64,000 nucleotides of DNA from NCBI GenBank assembly GCA_050954785.1, contig JBPBQO010000156.1, positions 8,833 through 72,832 of the forward strand, given 5' to 3'. How positions within the stretch are numbered: position 1 is the first letter of the stretch; each line of letters starts with the position of its first letter. A program made the position numbers and the translations under genes. Source of the stretch: Lichenicola sp050954785. GTDB taxonomy: Bacteria; Pseudomonadota; Alphaproteobacteria; Acetobacterales; Acetobacteraceae. Positions 6,270 to 14,628 of this stretch are shown here, one piece after another. The notes under the pieces are model-generated. The model was not told the origin of the DNA. It worked only from the letters and a program-made list of their open reading frames with translations, and did no database searches.

Positions 6270-8252
6270 TCAGAGGGCGATGCCGACCGAAACAAAAGCA
6301 GGCGGCGCCATCCGCTCATGCTCCGGAAGACTGCCAGCCCGGGTTACAATGCCGGGGGAAGGTTCCGGCTTGCCCAGAAGGTAGCCCTGCACCTCGCTGC
6401 AGCCACAGGCGCGCACGAAATCCAGTTGCTCCGGCGTCTCGACGCATTCGGCGGTCGTCGGAATGCCCAGCCGGCGGGCCAGTTCAACGGTGGCATGAAT
6501 GACTGCAGCACAGTCACGCCGGTATAGAGCTTCCCTCACGAAGGAGCCGTCGATCTTGATACGATCGAAGACGAAGGTGCAGAGGTTGGACAGGGTTGAA
6601 AAACCGGTCCCGAAATCGTCGAGCACCACCTCGATACCGAGTTTCCGCAGTTGTTGCATGGTGCGGCTGGTTGTCCCCTCCTGGTTGAGCATCACGGTCT
6701 CGGTGACTTCGATCGCAAGCCTTGCAGGTGCCAGCCGAGCCTGATCGAGCGCCTGAACGACCACCGACGTCAGCTCCTCCATACGCAACTGGAACGGCGA
6801 TACGTTTACCGCGACCTTGACGCCGTCAGCCCAGCCGGCCGCATCGGCACATGCCTGGCGCAGCACCCACTCGCCCAGAGGAACGATCAACCCGCTCGCC
6901 TCTGCCATGGGAATGAAGGTATCGGGGCTTACCAGCCCACGTACCGGGTGATTCCAGCGTACCAGTGCTTCCCGGCCGCTGACCTTGCCATCCGACAGGC
7001 GGACGATCGGCTGATAATAAAGCTGGAGCTGATTTTCACCCTTGCTCAACGCCTTCGCAAGTTCGCTACGGAAGAGGATGAGGTCGTCCTCTCCCGCATG
7101 CAGAAGCGGATCATAAACCAGCACGCGCGCCTTGCCCGACGCTTTAACTGCATACAAAGCCCTGTCCGCAGCCGCCAGCAACGCATCGGCGTTGTCGCCA
7201 TGCTCGGGAAACAGCGAGATGCCGATGCTGGCATCGAGCCTCACATCCGGTGCGATGCGAAGGACATGTGGAATTCTGACGGAAGCGGCCAGTTCCTGCG
7301 CCAGGATTTGTGCCTCGCGACGGCCTGCCTGGGGCAGGATGATGAGGAATTCGTCACCGCCCAGCCTTGCGACGGAGCGGGCGGCTTCTCCTGGAGCAGG
7401 CATACAAAGGTTCAGCAGACGCCGTCCCGTCTCGGCCAGCACGACATCGCCGGCCGCATGACCGAGCGTGTCGTTTATCGCCTTGAAACCGTCCAGATCG
7501 ATCCAGATCAACGCGAAAGGCACCTGCGGGGAGGTATCGACCAGCAACGCCTGGAGTTCTTCGTTCACCCGGACCCGGTTGGCCAGGCCTGTCAGCATGT
7601 CACGTCGTGCCAGACTAGCGTTTTTCTGCTGGGCGTCCAGCATCGAGACGAGGTCTCGACCCGACCGCAGGCAAAGGCTGTTCAGTCCGATGATGAGAAA
7701 GGGCGCCTGAAGCAACAAAACCTTGATCCAGAGCTCCTGTGCAAGGGCTGCCCCGAGGCAGGTAAGCCCGATTGCAATTGTCAGTTGCGCCAGGGCCAGG
7801 CGAGGCGTGCCCGAGTTACGTACACTCAGGCCGGACACGGTAGAAACGACACAGGCGACCGAAAGCAGTTGCAGAGCCGGGACTTGGCTCATATTGCAGA
7901 GCAAGGCGCCGCCGCCCAGTTCCATCGCCCATACGATGCTGCCGAACGCCATCCATCCGGCCGATACGCTACGGCCCCGCTGTACCGATCGTTTCGCTGA
8001 AAAGACGATTCCAAGTCGCCATACCAGGATAGCAAAGCCTGCGGCGGCCCAGACAAGGAAGGCCGCAGTGCCGTGAAGAATAATCGCTGTGGCCGCAACG
8101 ATCATTTCACTGATGGCTGCCCCTACGAAAGATGCAGTCCGCGTGAACATAATCTGGATAAGCCAGGACTGCTTTTCCGGGTCGTCGACACCAGGAAATA
8201 CAACAAGCCACCGAAGCGCGCGCGTACGAGGAAGGGTGTACTGGAAGCTCAC
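6270..8252 (-). CDS. Membrane GGDEF-EAL cyclic-di-GMP enzyme
   Basis: The 660-residue protein has about six hydrophobic helices (residues 40-195), a GGDEF domain (about 213-380) and an EAL domain (about 390-640). The GGDEF motif is intact at 298-302. The RxxD inhibitory site is absent: EAAR occupies its place. The EAL domain keeps EALVRW (428-433), Asn483, Glu518, DDFGTG (545-550), Lys566, Glu602 and the QGY motif at 622, so phosphodiesterase activity is expected. It therefore may make or break cyclic di-GMP at the inner membrane, with the N-terminal helices as sensor. The start is a GTG at 8252; an ATG at 8150 would remove 34 residues before the first helix and is an alternative. Confidence 0.9.
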   Translation of the reverse strand: MSFQYTLPRTRALRWLVVFPGVDDPEKQSWLIQIMFTRTASFVGAAISEMIVAATAIILHGTAAFLVWAAAGFAILVWRLGIVFSAKRSVQRGRSVSAGWMAFGSIVWAMELGGGALLCNMSQVPALQLLSVACVVSTVSGLSVRNSGTPRLALAQLTIAIGLTCLGAALAQELWIKVLLLQAPFLIIGLNSLCLRSGRDLVSMLDAQQKNASLARRDMLTGLANRVRVNEELQALLVDTSPQVPFALIWIDLDGFKAINDTLGHAAGDVVLAETGRRLLNLCMPAPGEAARSVARLGGDEFLIILPQAGRREAQILAQELAASVRIPHVLRIAPDVRLDASIGISLFPEHGDNADALLAAADRALYAVKASGKARVLVYDPLLHAGEDDLILFRSELAKALSKGENQLQLYYQPIVRLSDGKVSGREALVRWNHPVRGLVSPDTFIPMAEASGLIVPLGEWVLRQACADAAGWADGVKVAVNVSPFQLRMEELTSVVVQALDQARLAPARLAIEVTETVMLNQEGTTSRTMQQLRKLGIEVVLDDFGTGFSTLSNLCTFVFDRIKIDGSFVREALYRRDCAAVIHATVELARRLGIPTTAECVETPEQLDFVRACGCSEVQGYLLGKPEPSPGIVTRAGSLPEHERMAPPAFVSVGIAL

Positions 8253-8614
8253 GACTTTCTATCGACACTCCACGGCCTTCGAAAGTATTGGTCGATTTTC
8301 GCTGAAACGACCTTACTTCGGCGGCACCCGTCAATTCGCACGGAAGGGAGTCGCTGAAGGCGCAAATCCCGAATTTTCATGCAATTGTCATCCTGCGCTG
8401 CCGTTCCATGACTGCGCCAAATGCCGAGCCTGCGACGTGCCCTATGAGGACCGTACCAGGCGGCGCTCCGGCACGATCGGTGACCGAAGGCGACAGTTGC
8501 ACGAAATCGGAAATTTCGCGAACGTATCGATAGCTAGCAAGTCAATGTTATGTCGAAACGTAGCCGCTGCCCGCTGTCCGTGAAGATCCCGGACGGTGGC
8601 GGGGACTTGGGGCA
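8253..8614. other. Intergenic region of 362 bases
   Basis: No convincing gene is seen here. It lies downstream of rnhA and upstream of the GGDEF-EAL gene, both on the minus strand, so it should hold the rnhA transcript end and the promoter of the signalling gene. A GC-rich imperfect stem (CCCGC...GCGGG, about 8572-8605) just after rnhA could be its terminator, but it lacks a U-run. A short inverted repeat, CGAAAT/ATTTCG, lies near 8500-8520. Open frames crossing it on the plus strand have no ribosome site or recognisable product. Confidence 0.5.
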
Positions 8615-9109
8615 TCAGCCGGTTTCGACTGCGATCCTGGCTGCGGTCGCGAGCTTGTCGACGCGTTCGTTGTTGATGTCGCCCGCATGGCCACGAACCC
8701 AGTGCCAACTCACCTCGTGACGCTTGGCGGCGTCCAGCACACGGCGCCACAGATCCATGTTCTTGACCGGGTCGCCGGAGGCGTTGCGCCAGTTGCGCCG
8801 CACCCAGCCGGTGCTCCAGCGGGTGACGCCGTTGCGTACGTATTCGCTGTCGGTATGCACGGCGATCCGGCATGGCCGGGTCAGGGCCTCGAGCGCCTCG
8901 GCGGCAGCGGTCAGCTCCATGCGATTGTTGGTGGTTGCCTTTTCTCCACCGGATAGTTCGCGTTCATGACCGCGGAAACACAGCAATACCGCCCAGCCGC
9001 CTGGACCGGGGTTGGGCCGGCAGCCGCCGTCGGTCCAGACCGCGACGTCCGGCTTCGCGGAGTCGGCGGTCCCGGCCTGCATCTCGATCTCGAGTCCGGA
9101 CGACGTCAT
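8615..9109 (-). CDS. rnhA: Ribonuclease HI
   Basis: The 164-residue enzyme degrades the RNA strand of RNA-DNA hybrids. The four acidic active-site residues are visible: Asp in VAVWTDGGCRPNPGPGGW, Glu in NNRMELTAAAEAL, Asp in VHTDSEYV, and Asp in NNERVDKLA. The HWVRGHAGDINNERVD loop with its conserved His is also present. The ATG at 9109 overlaps the thrB stop (ATGA), so translation is probably coupled. The order ispH-thrB-rnhA on one strand is conserved in many Alphaproteobacteria. An N-terminal extension of about 20 residues precedes the first strand. Confidence 0.96.
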   Translation of the reverse strand: MTSSGLEIEMQAGTADSAKPDVAVWTDGGCRPNPGPGGWAVLLCFRGHERELSGGEKATTNNRMELTAAAEALEALTRPCRIAVHTDSEYVRNGVTRWSTGWVRRNWRNASGDPVKNMDLWRRVLDAAKRHEVSWHWVRGHAGDINNERVDKLATAARIAVETG

Positions 9110-10077
9110 AGCCCGAGTGCCTCGGGGCTGGCGGCCGCGAGATGGAAGCGCAGGCGGCGCAGATACTCCAGCGGATCCTTGCGGGTCACCATGGCGCCCG
9201 GCGGGGTATTCACCCAATCATACAGCCTGGTCAGCAGGAAGCGGATTGCGGCTCCCTGCGCCAGCACAGGCAATGAAGCGCGTTCCGCCGCTTCGAGCGG
9301 ACGAACGCTCTCGTAACCGGCAAGCAGCAGCTTGGCCTTGGTCACGTTGAACTCCATTCCGGGCTCGAAGCACCACGCGTTCAGGCAGACGCCGAGGTCG
9401 TAGGCGAGCAGGTCGGTGCAGGCAAAATAAAAGTCGATCAGGCCGGACAATGCACGGCCTCCACCGGTCTCCAGGAAGAAGACGTTGTCGGGGAACAGGT
9501 CGGCATGGATCTGCCCACGCGGCAGGGCCGATGGCCATGCAGGCAGGATTCGGTCGAGCGCCTGGTCCAGTTCCGCGATCAGACCCGGCTGAACCGTGTT
9601 GCCGGTGTCGCGGCAGCTATCCAGCAGCGGCCGCCAGGCGGTGGGACCGAGGGCATTCCGACGCTCATGGTCATAGTCGGCGCCGGCGAGATGCAGCGTG
9701 GCCAACGCCACACCGAGCAATCGGCAATGCTCAGGCCGCACCCGTCTCGGCCAGACACCGGAGAGGAACGACGTGATCGCCGCGGGTCGTCCTGCCAGCG
9801 TCCGCAGCGCTTCGCCGTCATGGCCGGCGATCGGCTGCGGACAAGTGACGCCGCGCTGGGCCAGATGGCGCATCAACCCCAGAAACCAGGGAAGCTCGAC
9901 CGGATCGACACGTTTCTCGTAAAGCGTCAGGATGTAGTCGCCGGTGCCGGTGCGCAGCGAAAAATTGCTGTTTTCCACACCCTCGGCGATGCCCCTGAAG
10001 GCCACCAGTTCACCGAGCGCATAATCAGTCAGGAACGAGGCAAGCGCCTCGTCCGACACGTCCGTATAGACCGCCAT
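9106..10077 (-). CDS. thrB: Homoserine kinase
   Basis: The 323-residue protein belongs to the ThrB type that has an aminoglycoside-phosphotransferase fold, as usual in Alphaproteobacteria, not the GHMP fold of enterobacteria. It phosphorylates homoserine on the way to threonine. Seen: the nucleotide-binding N-lobe with GIAEGVENSNFSLRT and YILTLYEKRV, the catalytic-loop GQIHADLFPDNVFF, and the metal-binding LIDFYFACTDLLAYDL. Length is normal for the family. It lies 25 bases downstream of ispH and overlaps rnhA by four bases, so it is the middle gene of a three-gene operon. Confidence 0.95.
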   Translation of the reverse strand: MAVYTDVSDEALASFLTDYALGELVAFRGIAEGVENSNFSLRTGTGDYILTLYEKRVDPVELPWFLGLMRHLAQRGVTCPQPIAGHDGEALRTLAGRPAAITSFLSGVWPRRVRPEHCRLLGVALATLHLAGADYDHERRNALGPTAWRPLLDSCRDTGNTVQPGLIAELDQALDRILPAWPSALPRGQIHADLFPDNVFFLETGGGRALSGLIDFYFACTDLLAYDLGVCLNAWCFEPGMEFNVTKAKLLLAGYESVRPLEAAERASLPVLAQGAAIRFLLTRLYDWVNTPPGAMVTRKDPLEYLRRLRFHLAAASPEALGL

Positions 10078-10102
10078 CAGCCTGCCAGTGAACCCGCGAC
10101 GA

Positions 10103-11110
10103 TCAGCCGAGCGGCGCCGGCAGCTTGAAGATCACGTCCTCGAGCTTCACCGTACGCTCCTCGATCTCGAGCTGATAGCGGCGACCGAGTGCTGTAACCA
10201 TTTCCTGCACGAGTGCTTCCGGCGCCGACGCGCCGGCGGTGATTCCGAGCGTGTTGACGCCCTCCAGTACCGACCAGTCGAGGTCGCGCAGGCGTGGCAC
10301 CAGCAAGGCACGTGGCGCGCCGGACCGTTCGGCGACCTCGCGCAACCGCTGCGAGTTCGATGAATTCGGGCTGCCGATCACGATCACCAGGTCGCAGCCG
10401 GGCGCGATCGCCTTGACCGCTTCCTGCCGGTTGGTGGTGGCGTAGCAGATGTCCTCGCGCTTGGGCCCCTCGATCAGCGGGAACCGCTGGCGCAGGATCG
10501 CGACGATCTCGGCGGTGTCATCGACCGACAGGGTGGTCTGGGTGATGAAGGCGAGCCGGCTCGGGTCCGCCGGCAGCACGCGTCGCGCCTCGCCGGCATC
10601 GTTCACCAGGGTTACGGCCCCCAGGGGCAACTGGCCCATCGTGCCGACGACCTCGGGATGGCCGGCATGACCGATCATCAGGATATGGCGACTCTCGGGC
10701 CCGCCATCGGCATAGTGGCGCTCGGCCTCGCGATGAACCTTGCTGACCAGCGGGCAGGTCGCATCCAGATAAAGCAGGTTGCGGCGCTCGGCCTCGGCCG
10801 GGACGGTCTTCGGCACGCCATGCGCGGAAAACACCACCTGGCCATCTGCCGGGACCTCATCCAGTTCCTCGACGAAGATGGCGCCCTTGGCCTCGAGCTC
10901 CTCGACGACGGTCCGGTTATGGACAATTTCGTGGCGCACATAGACCGGCGCGCCATAGCGGCGCAGCGCCTCCTCGACGACGCGGATCGCGCGATCGACG
11001 CCGGCGCAAAAACCGCGTGGCCCGGCCAGCAGCACCTTGAGCCGCGGCAGCGTGGTCGTCCGATCGACGTTCTGGTCCGAGATCACCTGATCGATCATCT
11101 GGTCCGGCAT
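10103..11110 (-). CDS. ispH: 4-hydroxy-3-methylbut-2-enyl diphosphate reductase
   Basis: The 335-residue iron-sulfur enzyme performs the last step of the MEP isoprenoid pathway, giving IPP and DMAPP. The three cluster-binding cysteines are present in PRGFCAGVDRAI, LDATCPLVSKVH and DICYATTNRQEA. The substrate-binding histidines are seen in RHEIVHNR and FSAHGVPK, and SPNSSNSQRL matches the conserved diphosphate-binding loop. The ATG at 11110 has GGGGAA about six bases upstream; the next ATG at 11098 has no comparable site. It opens the ispH-thrB-rnhA operon and is divergent from a lipoprotein gene, so the 117 bases between hold both promoters. Confidence 0.96.
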   Translation of the reverse strand: MPDQMIDQVISDQNVDRTTTLPRLKVLLAGPRGFCAGVDRAIRVVEEALRRYGAPVYVRHEIVHNRTVVEELEAKGAIFVEELDEVPADGQVVFSAHGVPKTVPAEAERRNLLYLDATCPLVSKVHREAERHYADGGPESRHILMIGHAGHPEVVGTMGQLPLGAVTLVNDAGEARRVLPADPSRLAFITQTTLSVDDTAEIVAILRQRFPLIEGPKREDICYATTNRQEAVKAIAPGCDLVIVIGSPNSSNSQRLREVAERSGAPRALLVPRLRDLDWSVLEGVNTLGITAGASAPEALVQEMVTALGRRYQLEIEERTVKLEDVIFKLPAPLG

Positions 11111-11227
11111 CTTGTTCCCCAAACCTGCATCGCACTCTATATGGCGGGCTACCTGTCCGGACGCCAGTCCGGGGCATCGCCACCAATGCCGCCCTGCCTT
11201 ACAGGGGAGGCCGGTCGAAAGTCGAGA

Positions 11228-11839
11228 ATGAACGTGCTGCTGCAGATACGGACGCCCCGGCCGCCCAGCGCCTGCCGGACACTTCCTTTCCTTCCAGCCC
11301 ATGCCCGGCGTGCGTTCCTGCTGATCTCTGCCGGACCGATGCTGGCGCTGGCCGGATGCACCGTGCAGGACCCGAATGCGTTCGCACCCGCCTGCGCCCA
11401 GGTCGGCATCCTGGCCGCGGCCGCAGACTACAGCGACTACGGCGGATCGGAGGATTCGCCCGACCTCAGCCGGCTGGTCAGCCAGGGCAGCGTCACCGCC
11501 GTCACCGGGCATTGCAGCAGCGCCGACGAGGGAACCACGCTGCACACCGTGGTCCAGCTCCAGCTTGCCATTACACGTGGACCGGTCGGCAGCAGCCGCA
11601 CCGTGCCTGTGCCGTATTTTATTGCGGTTACCCAGGACGGCGCGATTATCAGCAAGCAGGAGCTGAGCGCCCTGGCGCAGTTCCCGGACAATGGCGACAA
11701 GGTGCTGGTTAAGACCGACCCGACGGTGCTGAATTTTCCGGTCACGCGAGCCAAGCCGGGCACCTCCTATAAAATCGAGGTCGGTTTCCAGCTCACCGCA
11801 CGGCAGCTCGACTACAACCGCAGCCATCTTCCGCGTTAA
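11228..11839 (+). CDS. Lipoprotein of unknown function
   Basis: The 203-residue protein starts with an unusually long basic N-region, then a hydrophobic stretch ending in the lipobox LAGC (Cys44), so it is expected to be lipidated and held at the membrane. After the cysteine come VQDPNAFAPACAQVGILAAAADYSDYGG and beta-rich segments such as TTLHTVVQLQLAITRGP and YKIEVGFQLTARQLDYNRSH. I do not recognise the family; the style is of a small outer-membrane-associated assembly factor found in Acetobacteraceae. It lies 42 bases upstream of gcvH in the same direction. A shorter start just before the hydrophobic stretch is possible. Confidence 0.7.
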   Translation: MNVLLQIRTPRPPSACRTLPFLPAHARRAFLLISAGPMLALAGCTVQDPNAFAPACAQVGILAAAADYSDYGGSEDSPDLSRLVSQGSVTAVTGHCSSADEGTTLHTVVQLQLAITRGPVGSSRTVPVPYFIAVTQDGAIISKQELSALAQFPDNGDKVLVKTDPTVLNFPVTRAKPGTSYKIEVGFQLTARQLDYNRSHLPR

Positions 11840-11881
11840 GCCCGGTCAGAGGCAGCCGCACATCCGACAGGAGACCAGCAG

Positions 11882-12259
11882 ATGGCCGAGATGCGCTACA
11901 CCAAGGAACATGAGTGGGTCCGCCTGGAAGAGGACGGAACCGTCACGGTCGGCATCACCGACCATGCCCAGGAGGCGCTCGGCGACATCGTGTTCGTCGA
12001 GCTACCGGAGTCCGGACGGGTGCTGGCGGAAGGCGAGAGCTGCGCTGTGGTCGAGAGCGTGAAGGCGGCCTCGGACATCTATGCACCGATGGCCGGCACC
12101 GTGCTCGACATGAACGAGCTGCTCACCGAGGACCCGTCCCTGGTCAATCGCGACCCCGAGGACGAGGCCTGGTTCTTCCGTCTGGACCCCACCAATCCGG
12201 AAGCGCTGCAAACGCTGATGGACGAGGATGCCTATCAGACCTACGTCGAGACGCTCTGA
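11882..12259 (+). CDS. gcvH: Glycine cleavage system H protein
   Basis: The 125-residue protein is the lipoyl carrier that moves the aminomethyl group between GcvP, GcvT and the lipoamide dehydrogenase. The lipoylated Lys61 lies in CAVVESVKAASDIYAPM, the expected motif, and the start MRYTKEHEWVRLEEDGTVTVG is family-typical. AGGAGA lies about eight bases before the ATG. Notably it sits about 26 kb from glyA-gcvT-gcvP in this window, on the opposite strand, and no glycine riboswitch is seen before it, so its control may differ from that of its partners. Confidence 0.97.
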   Translation: MAEMRYTKEHEWVRLEEDGTVTVGITDHAQEALGDIVFVELPESGRVLAEGESCAVVESVKAASDIYAPMAGTVLDMNELLTEDPSLVNRDPEDEAWFFRLDPTNPEALQTLMDEDAYQTYVETL

Positions 12260-12372
12260 TCCGATGTAAAATAACCGACAGGTGATCGTCGAACACGGTT
12301 TTGCCACAGGATCGCCCGGGAACCGCCGTGCCTGGATCGTCTCCTCATGCATGGATCAAGGAGGTCCAGCAC

Positions 12373-12627
12373 ATGCGCAAGATGATGACTGCACTGGTTC
12401 TCGCCGGCGGTCTGGCTGTTTCGACTATCAGCCTGGCATCCGCAGCGAGCGTTCCGATGGTAACCTCGGTGATCGCGCCGACGGTGGCCGCGCCGACGCC
12501 GCTCGTTCACGTTCAGTATTATGGTGGCGGCTACCGTGAGGGGCCGCGCCAGCGCTATTGGCGCCATGAAAGATGGCGTCGTCACATGCGTCATGATCAT
12601 TGGCACGACGGCCGCGGATATCGTTGA
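12373..12627 (+). CDS. Small secreted His/Arg-rich protein
   Basis: The 84-residue protein starts at an ATG with a strong AAGGAGGT site. It has a clear signal peptide (MRKMMTALVLAGGLAVSTIS and cleavage near ASAAS), a short Ala/Pro/Val stretch, and a basic tail rich in Arg, His, Trp and Tyr (for example RYWRHERWRRHMRHDHWHD). The histidines could bind metal, but this is a guess. Small exported proteins of this make-up are frequent in Alphaproteobacteria and mostly uncharacterised. A hairpin terminator follows at 12666. Confidence 0.75.
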   Translation: MRKMMTALVLAGGLAVSTISLASAASVPMVTSVIAPTVAAPTPLVHVQYYGGGYREGPRQRYWRHERWRRHMRHDHWHDGRGYR

Positions 12628-12665
12628 AACGCGCGACCTATCGTAATGTGACCGGCCTCGGGAAC

Positions 12666-12696
12666 AGGCGGCGACGATGTTCTATCGTTGCCGCCT
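12666..12696. terminator. Hairpin terminator between convergent genes
   Basis: Arms at 12666-12678 and 12684-12696 form a 13-bp stem with one G-U pair around a five-base loop. The stem is followed by TT and then mixed sequence, so the U-tract is weak. It lies 39 bases after the secreted-protein stop and 44 bases before the end of the convergent CBS gene, and may serve both. Confidence 0.7.
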
Positions 12697-12739
12697 TTAC
12701 CTTGACTGCAGCCGAAGGCGACATGGCTCGCCCCTATCG

Positions 12740-13204
12740 TCAGTGGGCTCCGCTTACATAGGCCGTCATGCTGTCCATTTCGCTTGCCTGCTGCTCCAGC
12801 CGGGCCTTCACGACGTCGCCGATGCTGATCATGCCGACCAGGGTATCGTTCTCGATCACCGGAAGGTGGCGCACGCGTCGTTGCGTCATGAGGACGGCTG
12901 CGTCTGCCAGCGAAGCAGACAATGCAATGGTATAGCGAGCCTCGGTCATGATCTGCGAGACGGTCATGTCCAGCACATCGCCGGCAAAACTGCTCGTTCC
13001 GATCGCGCGGATGATGTCCCGCTCGCTGACGATCCCGAGGATGTCCTGCATCTGCGTGTTGGAGCGCTCGGCCGCCGCGTCTACCACAAGCACGGCACCG
13101 ATCCGGTGCTCGCCGAGCAGCGCCACGACCTCGCTCACGTGAGCCATGGGATCGATGCGCACGATGGCACGCCCCTTTACGTTCAGGATCGCTGCGATCG
13201 TCAT
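12740..13204 (-). CDS. CBS-domain pair protein
   Basis: The 154-residue protein consists of two CBS motifs and little else: the first about residues 8-72 (AHVSEVVALLGEHRIGAVLV and DILGIVSERDIIRAI), the second about 80-140 (SASLADAAVLMTQRRVRHLP and LVGMISIGDVVKAR). Such stand-alone Bateman modules bind adenosyl ligands such as ATP, AMP or NAD and often act as energy sensors for other proteins. No partner domain or enzyme is fused. AGGAGG precedes the ATG. It is divergent from the MFS transporter at 13309. Confidence 0.9.
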   Translation of the reverse strand: MTIAAILNVKGRAIVRIDPMAHVSEVVALLGEHRIGAVLVVDAAAERSNTQMQDILGIVSERDIIRAIGTSSFAGDVLDMTVSQIMTEARYTIALSASLADAAVLMTQRRVRHLPVIENDTLVGMISIGDVVKARLEQQASEMDSMTAYVSGAH

Positions 13205-13308
13205 GACTTCCTCCTGTCGTACCCGAAACCCGTCGTGCCGGAATCTGTGTCCCGTTTGCGACCAGAAACATCTTTGCAGGCAGCCACGTCTACTCGCAGT
13301 CTCGTGAT

Positions 13309-14523
13309 GTGACTAAAATCTCACCCGCGGCGACCATCGAGCAGCCTTGGCATGACGATCCGCACTGGCGGCGCAATCTGTACGTCTGCGTGTTCGGTGC
13401 CTTTACGACCGTGCTGGCAATGACGCTGCTGCTGCCGTTCCTGCCGCTCTATGTCGAACAGCTCGGCGTGCACGGCCACGCGGCGATCGTGCAATGGTCC
13501 GGTATCGCGTTCGGCGCCACGTTCCTGGCGGCGGGACTGGCAGCGCCATTCTGGGGACGGTTCGCCGATCGCTACGGACGCAAGCTGATCCTGGTTCGTG
13601 CCAGCCTCGGCATGGCGGTGTGCATGTCGCTGCTCGGCATGGTGCAGACGATCTGGCAACTGGTGGCGCTCAGGCTGCTGGCCGGGCTGCTCGGCGGCTA
13701 TGCGTCCGGCGCCGTGGTGCTGGTGGCGACACAGACACCGAAGGCACGCACGAGTTGGGCGCTCGGGATGCTGTCGTCGGGTGTGATGGCGGGCAGCCTG
13801 GTCGGCCCGCTGGTCGGGGGTGCGCTGCCACCGCTGATCGGGGTACGCGCCACCTTCTTTCTGGCGGGCGGGCTGATTTTCGTGGCGTTCCTGGCGACCG
13901 CGCTGATGGTGCGCGAAACGCACCGGCCGGTCCGGACGACGGCCGGAACACCCGGCGCGTGGTCGCTGATCGAGGATCGGCGATCGGTGCTGGTCATGCT
14001 GCTGACCGGCGCGCTGGTCACGCTCGCCACCATGTCGATCGAGCCGATCGTCACGGTCTATGTGGCGCAGCTCATGCCACCCGGAGCCTCGGTGACGATG
14101 ATGTCCGGCGCGATCATGTCGGCGGGTGCGCTCGGCAGCGTGGTCGCGGCACCGCGCATGGGCCGGCTGGCGGACCGGATCGGCCAGAGGAAGGTCGTGG
14201 TCGGCGGCCTGATCGCAAGCGGCCTGCTGCTGTTGCCGCAGGCGGCCGTCGGTAATGCATGGCAGTTGCTGGGCTTGCGGTTCCTGATGGGAATCGCGCT
14301 GGCCGGACTGGTTCCGGCGATCACCAGCATGATCCGGCATGCCGTGCCGGCTCGGGTCGCCGGCCAGATCCTGGCTCTGAACACCTCCGCCCAGTATGTC
14401 GGGTTCGTCGCCGGCCCGTTGCTCGGCGGGTTCGTCGGCGCGCATCTGGGCATGCGTCCGGTGTTCCTGGCGACCAGTGCGGTGATGCTGGCGGGAGCCG
14501 CCCTGGCCTCACGGCGCCGCTGA
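13309..14523 (+). CDS. MFS efflux transporter (MdtG/TetA-like)
   Basis: The 404-residue protein has twelve predicted helices. The loop between helices 2 and 3 carries GRFADRYGRKLILVRAS, the DHA1-type motif, and an equivalent GRLADRIGQRKVVVGGL follows helix 8. Motif-C-like GSLVGPLVGG lies in helix 5, which points to an antiporter of the drug/proton type. Substrate is unknown. The start is a GTG at 13309 without an obvious ribosome site; no other start gives an intact first helix. It is divergent from the CBS protein and about 105 bases upstream of the OPT transporter. Confidence 0.85.
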   Translation: MTKISPAATIEQPWHDDPHWRRNLYVCVFGAFTTVLAMTLLLPFLPLYVEQLGVHGHAAIVQWSGIAFGATFLAAGLAAPFWGRFADRYGRKLILVRASLGMAVCMSLLGMVQTIWQLVALRLLAGLLGGYASGAVVLVATQTPKARTSWALGMLSSGVMAGSLVGPLVGGALPPLIGVRATFFLAGGLIFVAFLATALMVRETHRPVRTTAGTPGAWSLIEDRRSVLVMLLTGALVTLATMSIEPIVTVYVAQLMPPGASVTMMSGAIMSAGALGSVVAAPRMGRLADRIGQRKVVVGGLIASGLLLLPQAAVGNAWQLLGLRFLMGIALAGLVPAITSMIRHAVPARVAGQILALNTSAQYVGFVAGPLLGGFVGAHLGMRPVFLATSAVMLAGAALASRRR

Positions 14524-14628
14524 GCCTTGCCACCCGCGTGGAATTGCAACAATCGGTTTGCACAGGGCAACTGCTCTTCAACGGGTCTGGGGCAGCGCTC
14601 CGACCTTCAGCCAACCCGGGAGCCAGAG

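Noticed and set aside
13130..13150. GCTCACGTGAGC as a possible second parS site
   Set aside because: Only the central CACGTG and flanking symmetry fit; the outer TGTT/AACA bases of parS are missing and it lies within the CBS coding sequence.
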